A stretch of DNA of 43,418 bases from Oscillospiraceae bacterium (lineage in GTDB: Bacteria; Bacillota; Clostridia; Oscillospirales; Ruminococcaceae). A model generated the notes under the pieces. That model was not told the DNA's origin and made no database searches. It saw nothing but the letters and a program-made list of their open reading frames with translations. The position numbers and the translations under genes are program-made. Within the stretch, counting starts at the first letter, position 1, and the number at the start of each line of letters is the position of its first letter. Shown here in pieces: positions 1-7,720 of this stretch. The stretch is taken from positions 1 to 43,418 of the forward strand of contig JAGBAZ010000053.1 of the NCBI GenBank assembly GCA_018110905.1. The letters run 5' to 3'.

Positions 1-735
1 GATGATAGGGGCCTCGTAAGTCGTCGGCTCGTCGGGGATGATCTGCGTGCTGTTTTTCCCGAACACGGCGCTTTCCGACCAATCGGAGAATTTAGACTGC
101 TTTTCGCCGGGGCCTTCGCCGTCCTCGTTCTTCACCAAAGGCTCCCACTCCATATAGTAGCGGCAGCGGATGTAAAGACTGTGATTTTCCACATCGAAGG
201 AATAGATATCTTGCTCGTAGCCGTCACCCGTAAACTTCTCGGTAAGAATGGCGGGCTTATAAGGAACGAAGGTATCGGAATCGGGGCCTTCGTAGTAGGT
301 CAGCCAGAAGAACTCGAAATCCTCCATCATTTCGGAACCAAGCGAGACGTAAGGATATCCGTCAGCATATCCGCTGGTGTACCAGCTGTTATCCCATTCT
401 TCCGTATGCTGCCAGTGCTCCTCGTCATCGAGGGATACGTCATACTGCATTGATATTGCAAAAGACCAAAGACCGTATTTTTCATAAAAAGCGTCGCTGT
501 CGCTGTAATATTCCGCCGCAAGAGCCGCAACCTTCGGATCCGCAACCATAATCATACGAAGGTCGTCGTGCTGTCCTTCGGAAGCATCGCCATCGGTATA
601 GATGAAATAGTTGGGTGCTTCCGGCTTCGGAAATTCAAATGCGGATATATCGTTTTCTTCCGCTGCAAACGCCGTTATTATGAAAGAAGACAATAAAATC
701 AATATTGAAAGAATGATACAAAATATTTTTTTCAT
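1..735 (-). CDS. Secreted protein of unknown function, 3' end cut by window edge
   Basis: This frame is open from an ATG at 735 to the left edge, giving 245 codons with no stop, so the C-terminus is missing. It starts MKKIFCIILSILILLSSF, a lysine-led hydrophobic stretch ending near TAFAAEEN, which reads as a Sec signal peptide with an AxA cleavage site around residue 24. The mature part is rich in acidic and aromatic residues (many D, E, W, Y) with no lipobox and no membrane segment, so I infer an extracellular protein. The ribosome binding site GGAGGAG lies just upstream and the gene follows the zinc-ribbon gene by 15 bases, so the two are probably co-transcribed. I do not recognise the family. 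Confidence 0.8.
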   Translation of the reverse strand, partial: MKKIFCIILSILILLSSFIITAFAAEENDISAFEFPKPEAPNYFIYTDGDASEGQHDDLRMIMVADPKVAALAAEYYSDSDAFYEKYGLWSFAISMQYDVSLDDEEHWQHTEEWDNSWYTSGYADGYPYVSLGSEMMEDFEFFWLTYYEGPDSDTFVPYKPAILTEKFTGDGYEQDIYSFDVENHSLYIRCRYYMEWEPLVKNEDGEGPGEKQSKFSDWSESAVFGKNSTQIIPDEPTTYEAPII

Positions 736-750
736 ATTTGCTCCTCCACG

Positions 751-1617
751 TTACCTTTTAAAAAGTCCTTTAAGGTCTTTTAATTCAAGCTGTTTTTTCG
801 GTTCCGGTTTTACATAATCAAAACCGCCGGTGGGTTCGCTTCTGTCAAAATAAATCTGGGGACATTCGGGATCCCCCTCGAAGCAATGCTCCGTATCCGC
901 ATGATATACCGTTCCGTTTACTCTTTTATAAAGGTGTTCCATATTCGGATATTGACCCGCCTGGCGGAAACCGTTTTGCAAAAGAAGTTCTCTGTATTGG
1001 CGGACAGCGGACTGCGCGCCTGCATAGGTTGCAAACGTTGCCGTAAAGCTGAACGCGCCGCCGTCATAATCCTCGATGTAATAATCCTTTCCGCCGAAAA
1101 TCCATTTCGGAAAAGCGGCAAGTTTTTCGTTCCATTCCGCCATAACCGCGTCGTCCTTCATAAGCTGCGCCTGTTCTTCCGCAACTGCCGCCGGAAGCTT
1201 TGTTCCGCAATCCTGGCAGAATTTTGTTCCTATGGAATTCTGTTTTCCGCAGTTCGGGCAAACAGCGCCTTCCGCAACGGTCTGCTCCGGAAGTTTTGCT
1301 CCGCAATGGGGACAGAATTTTTTATCTGCGGTAACGGTTTCTCCGCAGCCGGGGCAGATTTTCATATTTTTGCCGAGCTGGGTTGCATAATCGTTCGCGG
1401 CTCTTTCAAGATTTGCGAATGCGCCGTTAAAAGCGGAATTTTGTCTTCTTTGATTTTCATATTCTTCATTTTTTGCGGCTGCTTCGTCAATGCGCTGTGC
1501 CGCTTTGTTTGCAAGCTCGTTTGCATGGGGTTCGATTGCCTTGCTCAGCGCTTCTCCCATGGCTCTGCCGACTCCCTGGCTTACTCCTTTTCTTATTGCT
1601 CTTTCAAGGAATCCCAT
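751..1617 (-). CDS. Zinc-ribbon domain protein, 288 aa
   Basis: The N-terminal third is helical, alanine-rich and charged (SKAIEPHANELANKAAQRID). It is followed by two consecutive double-cysteine zinc ribbons: CPGCGE...FCPHCGAKLP and CPNCGK...FCQDCGTKLP. This arrangement is that of the generic bacterial zinc-ribbon (zinc_ribbon_2/DZR-like) proteins. The C-terminal 120 residues have no motif I recognise. I start it at ATG 1617 because AAGGAG sits 8 bases upstream; a GTG at 1626 overlaps that Shine-Dalgarno sequence and is unlikely. It is the middle gene of a three-gene minus-strand operon (12-base gap before it, 15 after). Function is unknown; zinc binding is inferred from the CxxC pairs. Confidence 0.85.
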   Translation of the reverse strand: MGFLERAIRKGVSQGVGRAMGEALSKAIEPHANELANKAAQRIDEAAAKNEEYENQRRQNSAFNGAFANLERAANDYATQLGKNMKICPGCGETVTADKKFCPHCGAKLPEQTVAEGAVCPNCGKQNSIGTKFCQDCGTKLPAAVAEEQAQLMKDDAVMAEWNEKLAAFPKWIFGGKDYYIEDYDGGAFSFTATFATYAGAQSAVRQYRELLLQNGFRQAGQYPNMEHLYKRVNGTVYHADTEHCFEGDPECPQIYFDRSEPTGGFDYVKPEPKKQLELKDLKGLFKR

Positions 1618-1629
1618 AAAATTCACTCC

Positions 1630-1977
1630 TTATATGTTTTCGCATTTTGCAAGTGCGGTTTTTCTTTTTTCGGAACATTCTTTGCAGGCACCGTAAGGAT
1701 CGTTTTCATCAAAACAATCGTCACAGACCCATCCCAAACAAGTTCGGCATTGATTGAAATGCACCGCAAGAATCTGCATTGCCGCGGCTTTTGCGTGATT
1801 GAAAATCTTTTGGCTTATTAAATTCGATTTTCCGTTTTCGCAATTTTGGATTCGCTTTTTGCCGCGGCATAAAATGGGTACCGGCGGACCGAGCTTTCGC
1901 TTTCCGCAAAGGGAACATTCCGCATAAAACCGCATAGTTTTTTTGTCAACTTTAATGCTGTTTAAAAAGTGCAGCAT
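1630..1977 (-). CDS. Small cysteine-rich putative zinc-binding protein, 115 aa
   Basis: The protein contains several CxxC-type pairs: CSLC near residue 22, then CRTCLGWVCDDCFDE and CKEC in the C-terminal third. These look like treble-clef or zinc-ribbon metal sites. There is no signal peptide or membrane segment, so it is probably cytoplasmic. A strong GGAGGGAG ribosome binding site precedes ATG 1977. It is the first gene of an operon with the downstream zinc-ribbon and secreted proteins. I do not recognise a named family. The Cys spacing makes nucleic-acid or protein binding plausible, but that is inference. Confidence 0.75.
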   Translation of the reverse strand: MLHFLNSIKVDKKTMRFYAECSLCGKRKLGPPVPILCRGKKRIQNCENGKSNLISQKIFNHAKAAAMQILAVHFNQCRTCLGWVCDDCFDENDPYGACKECSEKRKTALAKCENI

Positions 1978-2173
1978 ATTCTCCCTCCGTTCTTTACGAC
2001 CGCTTCAATTTTTGTTGATATATGGAATATCCTGTGATATTATGTAATTGAAATTGGTCTTTCTGACTGAATTATAGATAAAATCCTTGCTTTTTAATAT
2101 CCCACATTCGGGGGATTTTTATAAAAAAAGGGGTAAAAACGCAGTTTTTTCATAAAAATAAGGAGGGAAAACC

Positions 2174-3574
2174 ATGAACAACCGGCTTCTTTTTGAAAAC
2201 CAAAGAAAACGCCTAAAAAAACCCCTTTGGCTTCTTATCTGTTTTGCAATGTTCACCTTCTGGCAAATGGGATTTATCTATTTTATGGGACCTTCCCTGA
2301 ACATTGACGGAAGAACGCCTCTTCCGGTTTCGATGGATAATATTACGGCAATCATCGCCCTGGCATATGTTCTTTGCATTGCATTTATGATTTTCCTGCC
2401 GCGGTTTGTAATATGGGCGGAAAGGATCGTGCTTTGCCTTGCTTTGCTGACAGTAATCGGGCTGTTTTTCCCTGTTGGGGAAGAAGCGCTTCTTTTGTTT
2501 ATCTATGCCCATGTTTTCTTCTGCTGTTTTATTATTGGCTTTGAGTCTTTTACCATAATAAACTTTTTTACCGAAAATACGGCGATAATACATCTTACCC
2601 TTGCATACGGCGTTGCGCTTGTTCTGATTGCGGTGGTTCAAAACGATTTTTTGCCCATAACATTCCCCGTTTTCAGGATAGTTACGGTTATCGCGGTTTC
2701 CGCCGTTTTGTTCTTTTTTATAAAAATGCCGGCAAATTCCGAAGCCTGCCCGCAATTTGTTAAAAAAAGTGACGGCCTTACCGCACCGAAAAAGCTCCTT
2801 ACCGGAACCTATATCATGGTTTTTATAAGTGCGCTTATGGCGGTTTCCGGTCCGGCAATTTCCGGCGAAGTTCAGCACGGCGTTTTTATAACCTATCTTG
2901 TTGATGCGGCGGCCAGCATCATAATATATAGTCTTTATAAAAAAGCGAATATCCATCCTTTCCGTTCAATTTCGGTTTGCATGGCAATCGGCTGCATCGG
3001 ATTTCTCCTTGCCTACATCTCTTCCTATGTTTCACCGGTTGCATACGTTGCCTGCGTTTTTATCGGAATCGGAATGATGCCCTGCCAGATGCTTCCTCTT
3101 TACGGACTTGTTCTTGCAAAAGGATATCCTTCCCGTTTTATTACTCCGATTATAATAGGTCTTGCCCTTGGAGCTGTTCTTGTTCAGGGAACTATGGTGG
3201 AAATGTTCCGCTCCGCGGCAAATATGCTCAATCTTGCCTATTCGGTAATAATGATAATTCTTGCTTTCGTTTATCTTCAGCTTGAGCCGTTCTTCCTCTA
3301 TAACCTCAACAGACGGATTCCCGAAAAAGAGTCCTCCGAAGAACCCATTGCAGAAGAAAAAACTTCCGAAAGCATTCTTGATACCCTTACAAAACGCGAA
3401 CTTGAGGTTGTTGACCTTATCGGTTACGGTTACAGCAACGGCGATATTGCAAAAATCCTTTTCATTTCCGAACACACAGTTAAAGATCACACCAAAAATA
3501 TTTACAGAAAACTCGAGGTTCACAGCAGATTTGAACTTGCGGCATTGGTGAACAGAATACACAAAGATAAATAA
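2174..3574 (+). CDS. Membrane-bound LuxR-family transcriptional regulator, 466 aa
   Basis: Residues about 18-385 form roughly twelve hydrophobic segments resembling a transporter-like (MFS-like) bundle. The last 65 residues are a GerE/LuxR DNA-binding helix-turn-helix, recognisable from LTKRELEVVDLIGYGYSNGD, then IAKILFISEHTVKDHTKNIYRKL. The protein is therefore probably a one-component sensor whose membrane domain controls a cytoplasmic DNA-binding tail; no separate kinase or receiver domain is visible. Such 12-TM LuxR regulators are, from family knowledge, especially common in gut Actinobacteria and some Clostridia. The start has AAGGAGGG 8 bases upstream. It is transcribed divergently from the zinc-ribbon operon and ends at a strong terminator. 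Its ligand and targets cannot be seen. Confidence 0.9.
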   Translation: MNNRLLFENQRKRLKKPLWLLICFAMFTFWQMGFIYFMGPSLNIDGRTPLPVSMDNITAIIALAYVLCIAFMIFLPRFVIWAERIVLCLALLTVIGLFFPVGEEALLLFIYAHVFFCCFIIGFESFTIINFFTENTAIIHLTLAYGVALVLIAVVQNDFLPITFPVFRIVTVIAVSAVLFFFIKMPANSEACPQFVKKSDGLTAPKKLLTGTYIMVFISALMAVSGPAISGEVQHGVFITYLVDAAASIIIYSLYKKANIHPFRSISVCMAIGCIGFLLAYISSYVSPVAYVACVFIGIGMMPCQMLPLYGLVLAKGYPSRFITPIIIGLALGAVLVQGTMVEMFRSAANMLNLAYSVIMIILAFVYLQLEPFFLYNLNRRIPEKESSEEPIAEEKTSESILDTLTKRELEVVDLIGYGYSNGDIAKILFISEHTVKDHTKNIYRKLEVHSRFELAALVNRIHKDK

Positions 3575-3575
3575 T

Positions 3576-3610
3576 AAAAAGCATCGGCAAAAAATTTGCC
3601 GATGCTTTTT
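3576..3610. terminator. Bidirectional intrinsic terminator
   Basis: A 16-bp perfect stem (3576-3591 with 3595-3610, loop of 3) has A-runs on its left and T-runs on its right. It ends the LuxR gene on the plus strand and the TnpV gene on the minus strand. Confidence 0.9.
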
Positions 3611-3615
3611 TGCTG

Positions 3616-3954
3616 CTACACTATTTCATTCCATATAATTTCTTTTACCCTGCTTCTGATGCTGTTCATCCTTTTCACCCATTCTATCTGATCCTGCTCT
3701 TTGAGCACTTCGTTTATGCCTTCCTGTTTTGCTATTTGCTTTACGAGCATTGATTCCATGGTTTGAGCACGGGTGTCAACCTCTGCAATATGCTCGTTGA
3801 GTTTTCCGGTGGTAAGGAGATTTATGAAAAGAATCTTATCATGTTCTTTTATGTATCTGAAATATCTTTGACCGTATATGCCGATATCATATTCTTCCTC
3901 TTGGGTCGGTAAAAGATTCGGCAAACGATAATCTCCGCAAAGTGTGTAATCCAT
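3616..3954 (-). CDS. TnpV family transposon-encoded protein, 112 aa
   Basis: The sequence matches the TnpV family as I know it: a short N-terminal segment ending in a conserved IGIYGQRYFRYIKEH-like block, then LLTTGKLNEHIAEVDTRAQ, and a C-terminal EWVKRMNSIRSRVKEI helix. TnpV proteins are carried by transposons and integrative elements of Firmicutes; their molecular role is not established. Length is normal for the family. A GGAGGT ribosome binding site for ATG 3954 lies inside the last codons of the upstream 58-aa gene, so translation of the two is probably coupled. No transposase or terminal inverted repeats are visible nearby, so this is likely a remnant or cargo of an old mobile element. 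Confidence 0.85.
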   Translation of the reverse strand: MDYTLCGDYRLPNLLPTQEEEYDIGIYGQRYFRYIKEHDKILFINLLTTGKLNEHIAEVDTRAQTMESMLVKQIAKQEGINEVLKEQDQIEWVKRMNSIRSRVKEIIWNEIV

Positions 3955-3958
3955 GTTC

Positions 3959-4135
3959 TTACCTCCAAAAGAATAGTTTTCTTTTAGGTTTAGTGTTTAT
4001 GACTTTTATCATTATGTCATCAACCGCATCGGTGTATCTTCCTTGCCGAATAAGAGAGTTTCTTAAATCATTAAGTGCATTGATTACTATTTTCCATTCA
4101 GAATCATCAAGAGTAATATATCGTTTCTTTTCCAT
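3959..4135 (-). CDS. Small conserved-looking protein, 58 aa, upstream of TnpV
   Basis: ATG 4135 to TAA 3959 gives a 58-residue protein beginning MEKKRYITLDDSEWKIVINA and ending in a basic KPKRKLFFWR tail. The middle reads as an amphipathic helix followed by an RQGRYTDAVDD-like segment. I recall similar short proteins next to TnpV in Clostridia elements, but this is memory, not a search. Its stop is 4 bases before the TnpV start and it contains the TnpV ribosome binding site. No function can be assigned. Confidence 0.7.
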   Translation of the reverse strand: MEKKRYITLDDSEWKIVINALNDLRNSLIRQGRYTDAVDDIMIKVINTKPKRKLFFWR

Positions 4136-4141
4136 GATTTA

Positions 4142-4432
4142 TTATTCCTTCAGCAAGCTTGATTCAGTTTCCACAAATGTGTCATAAGTAAACCTTGCTC
4201 CAAGTCTGAATCCGGTAATAAAGCTATCAACAACAGATTCTCCGTCAACAATACCCCAAGCATCAACATATTCGAGAAACAGTTTTTTATCTTCTTCGGG
4301 AAGCTTTTCCAAAAGAATGTCTTCATTTTCTGAAAGTATCTTCATTTCTCCGCTATACGATTTGCTCTTCTTCTTTTTCATATTCTGTGGTTCAATATTT
4401 CCGTAATACAATTCTTCTATAAAATTTGCCAT
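4142..4432 (-). CDS. DUF6809-like small protein, 96 aa
   Basis: I place the start at ATG 4432 (MANFIEELYYGNIEPQ) because GGAGGA is positioned correctly before it; an earlier in-frame ATG has no such signal. The N-terminal LYYGNIEPQ block and the C-terminal FITGFRLGARFTYDTF block match what I know of the DUF6809 family, small proteins common in Clostridia and often linked to mobile elements. The middle is charged and helical. It ends 6 bases before the 58-aa gene, forming a three-gene cassette with TnpV. The role is unknown. Confidence 0.75.
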   Translation of the reverse strand: MANFIEELYYGNIEPQNMKKKKSKSYSGEMKILSENEDILLEKLPEEDKKLFLEYVDAWGIVDGESVVDSFITGFRLGARFTYDTFVETESSLLKE

Positions 4433-4512
4433 TATGTAATCCTCCGTTACAAATTTGAATTTGTCCAATAATTAAATCATTCTGGCTGATCACAAAAACT
4501 TGCCAAAAGAAA

Positions 4513-4545
4513 AAGGGAGGCACTTCCTTACGAAGTGCCTCCCTT
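4513..4545 (-). terminator. Intrinsic terminator of the LURP-one-like gene
   Basis: A 14-bp perfect stem (4513-4526 with 4532-4545) is followed on the minus strand by a T-rich tract (TTTTCTTTT). On the plus strand no clean T-run follows, so it most likely acts on the minus-strand gene at 4568-5038. Confidence 0.85.
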
Positions 4546-4567
4546 ATGGCGGGAGTTTTTTTATCTT

Positions 4568-5038
4568 CTAGTTTCTTGAACATTTTTCTGCATCTATGGC
4601 AAGTACGAGCATCAAAGAACAAATTGCGTCTCTGGGGTCGTTTATATTGATAACATATGTATCGCTCCAGTTGAAAAGCTCTTTTGAAACGGAGGCAATA
4701 TTTTCACCTCTTGGTCCGATTATGCTGTAATCCCATTCAAAAAAATCTCCGTCAACATGCCAGCCGTTGCAGTCAATATTAAAAGCCGGCTTGAAAAAGC
4801 TGAATTCCTTGCTTATGCAGCCGATATAATCGTTTCCAAGATATATTTCAAATTTCGGAAGAAAGGTAAGAACGCGTTCTTTAACTGTTCCCACTTCGTT
4901 TCCGGCGGTGTCAAAAATTTTAAGACAATGTCCCCAGGAAAGCTGTCCTTCAACATTGTAAACGGTATTTCCGTTTTCGTCATATATATCATAACTGTCG
5001 AACCAGCTGAAAAATCTTTGTTTGAATAAAAGTTTCAT
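4568..5038 (-). CDS. LURP-one-related family protein, 156 aa
   Basis: The start MKLLFKQRFFSWFDSYDIYD with the following GNTVYNVEGQLSWGHCLKIFD and EVGTVKERVLTFLPKFEIY segments follows the alternating beta-strand pattern of LURP-one-related proteins (Tubby/scramblase-like fold, as in Bacillus YxjI). The family has no established enzymatic activity; membrane or lipid association is only inferred from the fold. I use ATG 5038, preceded by AGAAGGTG; a longer upstream frame would run through the promoter. A consensus minus-strand promoter lies at 5079-5107 and an intrinsic terminator follows, so it is a single-gene unit. Confidence 0.8.
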   Translation of the reverse strand: MKLLFKQRFFSWFDSYDIYDENGNTVYNVEGQLSWGHCLKIFDTAGNEVGTVKERVLTFLPKFEIYLGNDYIGCISKEFSFFKPAFNIDCNGWHVDGDFFEWDYSIIGPRGENIASVSKELFNWSDTYVININDPRDAICSLMLVLAIDAEKCSRN

Positions 5039-5057
5039 CAAAATGCACCTTCTTTGT

Positions 5058-5086
5058 TTGACACTTAAGAATGAGAATATTATAAT
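5058..5086 (+). promoter_or_regulatory. Consensus sigma-A promoter of the RNA methyltransferase gene
   Basis: TTGACA (5058-5063), a 17-base spacer and TATAAT (5081-5086) match the consensus exactly. The -10 overlaps the -10 of a promoter on the other strand. Confidence 0.9.
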
Positions 5087-5107
5087 ACTTACATATATTG
5101 AATTCAA
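5079..5107 (-). promoter_or_regulatory. Sigma-A promoter of the LURP-one-like gene
   Basis: On the minus strand TTGAAT (5107-5102), a 17-base spacer and TATAAT (5084-5079) form a near-consensus promoter. Its -10 shares four base pairs with the plus-strand -10, and its -35 lies next to the methyltransferase ribosome binding site. Confidence 0.8.
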
Positions 5108-5117
5108 GGAGATATTT

Positions 5118-5924
5118 ATGCCGAATATCATTGAGATAACAGATTTTAACGCACCGGAACTTGATATCTATGCGCGTTTTACGGAAGTTCAGCTTCTTAA
5201 CCGCGAATTTCCGGAAAAAGGGATTTTTATTGCAGAAAGCCCAAAAGTGATTGACAGGGCGCTTGACGCGGGTTATGAACCGGTTTCGATCCTTGTTGAA
5301 AAAAAGCATATTGACGGCGAGGCAAAGGAAGTTATTGCAAGATGCGGCGAAATTCCGGTTTTTACCGCGGAATTTGACGTTCTGAAGGAACTTACCGGTT
5401 TTCCGCTGACCAGAGGACTTCTTTGCGCCATGAAGCGAAAACCGCTTTTGAGCACGGAAGAAATCTGCCGCGGTGCTCAAAGAATTGCGGTGCTCGAAGA
5501 TGTTATGAATCCGACTAATGTCGGCGCCATAATCCGCAGCGCCGCCGCACTTAATATTGAAGCGGTGCTTCTTACAAACGGATGCAGCAACCCGCTTTAC
5601 CGCAGAGCGATACGCGTGAGCATGGGAACGGTTTTTCAGGTTCCATGGACTTTTGTTGGTGAAAACTGGCAGGAAGAACTAAAAAAACTCGGTTTTAAAA
5701 CTGCGGCAATGGCTCTTTGTGACGATACGGTTTCAATAGATGACGAACGTATTTCCAAAGAAGAAAAACTTGCAATAGTTCTCGGAACGGAAGGAGACGG
5801 ACTTTCCGCAAAGACGATTGCCGGATGTGATTATACGGTAAAAATTCCGATGGCAAACGGTGTGGATTCGCTGAACGTTGCCGCCGCAAGTGCGGTTGCA
5901 TTCTGGGAACTTCGTAAAAAATAA
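5118..5924 (+). CDS. SpoU/TrmH-family rRNA 2'-O-methyltransferase, 268 aa
   Basis: This is an RNA ribose 2'-O-methyltransferase of the SPOUT class using S-adenosylmethionine. The N-terminal domain (residues 1-110) carries the substrate-binding EKGIFIAESPKVIDRALDAG block. The C-terminal knot domain has the three SpoU motifs: DVMNPTNVGAIIRSAAALNI, then VLGTEGDGLS, then IPMANGVDSLNVAAASAV. Length is typical. I use ATG 5118 because AAGGAG precedes it; a longer frame begins upstream of the promoter and cannot be right. The exact target nucleotide cannot be told from sequence. It is monocistronic, between a perfect promoter and a bidirectional terminator. Confidence 0.9.
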   Translation: MPNIIEITDFNAPELDIYARFTEVQLLNREFPEKGIFIAESPKVIDRALDAGYEPVSILVEKKHIDGEAKEVIARCGEIPVFTAEFDVLKELTGFPLTRGLLCAMKRKPLLSTEEICRGAQRIAVLEDVMNPTNVGAIIRSAAALNIEAVLLTNGCSNPLYRRAIRVSMGTVFQVPWTFVGENWQEELKKLGFKTAAMALCDDTVSIDDERISKEEKLAIVLGTEGDGLSAKTIAGCDYTVKIPMANGVDSLNVAAASAVAFWELRKK

Positions 5925-5926
5925 GG

Positions 5927-5951
5927 AAGCGTGTGCATTATGCACACGCTT
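5927..5951. terminator. Bidirectional terminator containing the stop of the CPBP gene
   Basis: An 11-bp stem (5927-5937 with 5941-5951) with a 3-base loop is followed by T-runs on both strands. The TAA of the minus-strand CPBP gene (5938-5940) forms the loop. Confidence 0.9.
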
Positions 5952-6942
5952 TTTTCTTTTTCAAAATATAAATTCCGTATCCGATGTTTATCGCCGTTTG
6001 TACTGCGGAAATTATAATCATTTCCACAGTTGTTCCTTCCGCACCGAAAACGCTTAAGGAATTTATCAGCACATGGGAAAGAACGCAGGGAACAATGCTT
6101 TTTCCGTAATAGAAAATTGCGGTGTAGCAAAATCCTGCGGCGGAAGCATAAACAAGTTGGAGAAAAGTTTCAAAAACCGGAGCACCCATCAAAAGGTTGA
6201 CTATATGACCGACCCCAAATGTAAGTGAAGAAACGATTATTGCCGATTTTATCCCGTTTTTTGCCATTCCGGTGAAAAGCATTCCGCGGAAAATAAGTTC
6301 TTCGAGAAAGCCGACAAAACACATGCTCAAAATGGATAAAACGGCTGTAAGCGGTTTTATCTCAAAAGAAAACCCGCTCCAGATACTTGCGGTCGAAACG
6401 AAAAGAAGGGGAATATAGAATAAAAAATCCTTTGGTTTCTTTTCGGGTATGCAAAGTCCGAAATATCCGAAAAGGCCGTTTGTTTTAATAAAAAACAGAA
6501 GGATAACCGAAAGAAGAGTACCGAAAATTACGGTTATAAGTTTCGGGAATCCAATGCTTTCCGAAAGCATATCCGCGTTTCCGAAGCCGAGGACATAAAC
6601 CGCTATCCATATTATCGCAAAAAGGATTTCATTTTTATCAAAAAGCTTTTTAAGCGGATCAGATTTTTTGCTTTGTTCAATGTCACAGATCAGATTATAA
6701 AGCCCGTCTTCGGAAAGAATCCCGCGTTTAAGGCTTTTTGGAAGTTCGCCTTTTTCGTCAAGCTCAAAATCCCGAAGCCATTGTCCGCTTTCCATATATT
6801 GAGTAAGAAGCGAAACTTTTCTTTGCATGATTTCGTTTTTTAAAAAATTCGGGTCATTTTTAAAAGCATTTTTAACTTCATCGAACATTTTTTCCATGTG
6901 TTCAATTCGTTCGGCTGTGTAGATAAGTTCTTCTTTCTTCAT
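5938..6942 (-). CDS. DUF4298-CPBP fusion: intramembrane metalloprotease-like protein, 334 aa
   Basis: The first 100 residues match my knowledge of DUF4298, a small soluble family normally about 95 aa and free-standing (ERIEHMEKMFDEV near residue 12; LRDFELDEKGELPKSLKRG near residue 58). Residues 105-334 are a CPBP (CAAX protease/Abi) membrane domain with about eight hydrophobic segments, the EELIFRG glutamate motif, a GVGHIVNLL histidine motif and a C-terminal LSHVLINS motif. CPBP proteins act in the membrane as prenyl-protein or bacteriocin-related proteases. AAGGAG precedes ATG 6942. It is the last gene of a four-gene operon, 11 bases after the MBL gene. The substrate is unknown. Confidence 0.88.
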   Translation of the reverse strand: MKKEELIYTAERIEHMEKMFDEVKNAFKNDPNFLKNEIMQRKVSLLTQYMESGQWLRDFELDEKGELPKSLKRGILSEDGLYNLICDIEQSKKSDPLKKLFDKNEILFAIIWIAVYVLGFGNADMLSESIGFPKLITVIFGTLLSVILLFFIKTNGLFGYFGLCIPEKKPKDFLFYIPLLFVSTASIWSGFSFEIKPLTAVLSILSMCFVGFLEELIFRGMLFTGMAKNGIKSAIIVSSLTFGVGHIVNLLMGAPVFETFLQLVYASAAGFCYTAIFYYGKSIVPCVLSHVLINSLSVFGAEGTTVEMIIISAVQTAINIGYGIYILKKKKACA

Positions 6943-6953
6943 AAATTTCTCCT

Positions 6954-7709
6954 TTATTTTCCAAGAGATTTATAAAGTTCGCTTTTTGTCATGATTTCCG
7001 CGTGACCGCTTAGGCAGTATTCAAAATCAAGGGTATCAAGAAGAGCGATAAAATCATCAACGAGTTTTTCATCATAAGGAATTTTCGCGACGTTTTCCAA
7101 AAAATCTTCCTCGTGCTCAATATCAAATTCCCATGGCTTTCCGTAAAGATCTTTGCAGTTTGCGTCGCCGAGAAAAACAAATTTTTCGGAAGGAAGATAG
7201 CATATAACGGAATCTTCCGAATGAGGGCCTTTTGCATGAATTAATTCGCAGGATATTCCGCCCAAATCCATTGACATAGTTTTATTAAAAACAATATCAG
7301 AGGGAACAACTTCTATTTTATCCCTTTCGGGATATTCGCGTTTTATCATTTCGCTGCAAAACACAATATCTTCTCCGGTTTTAATGCGGTTTTCCATGGA
7401 AAAATCGTCCCATTTCCAATTTGATATTTCGCGGAGCTGTTCATCTGTTTTTCTTCCGGAGATTATAGGTACTTTCCAGAATTTTGCACCGAAGGAATGA
7501 TCCCAATGCCAATGGGAGAGAAGCACAAAATCCGGAAAGGGAAGACCCTGTTCAGAAAGTTCGGCTTTGAGTTTTTCAACATGTTTTTCGGAATTTCCGG
7601 CATCATAAAGAAGAGAATATTTTTCACCGGTTATTAATCCGATATTAGGTCTGTCGGTGTAATGTTCCGCCGGGTGGATATAAATATGTTCGGTTGTTTT
7701 GTTAAACAT
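6954..7709 (-). CDS. MBL-fold metallo-hydrolase, 251 aa
   Basis: The protein has the metallo-beta-lactamase fold signature HWHWDHSFG near residue 67 (a form of HxHxDH), a later metal-binding histidine in IHAKGPHSEDS, an aspartate in VFLGDANCKD and a final histidine in LSGHAE. A complete dinuclear metal site is thus visible. There is no signal peptide, so it is cytoplasmic. The fold hydrolyses thioesters, phosphodiesters or lactams; the substrate cannot be told here. The gene sits between the P-loop kinase-like gene (11-base gap) and the CPBP gene (11-base gap) in one operon. AAAGGA precedes ATG 7709. Confidence 0.88.
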   Translation of the reverse strand: MFNKTTEHIYIHPAEHYTDRPNIGLITGEKYSLLYDAGNSEKHVEKLKAELSEQGLPFPDFVLLSHWHWDHSFGAKFWKVPIISGRKTDEQLREISNWKWDDFSMENRIKTGEDIVFCSEMIKREYPERDKIEVVPSDIVFNKTMSMDLGGISCELIHAKGPHSEDSVICYLPSEKFVFLGDANCKDLYGKPWEFDIEHEEDFLENVAKIPYDEKLVDDFIALLDTLDFEYCLSGHAEIMTKSELYKSLGK

Positions 7710-7720
7710 TTGAAGTCCTT

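Noticed and set aside
886..1821. 311-codon plus-strand frame over the zinc-ribbon genes
   Set aside because: Antisense to two genes with clear CxxC motifs and start signals.
2097..2125. Possible terminator or leader hairpin (ATCCC...GGGAT) upstream of the LuxR gene
   Set aside because: Only five base pairs, and it lies between divergent genes where no terminator is needed.
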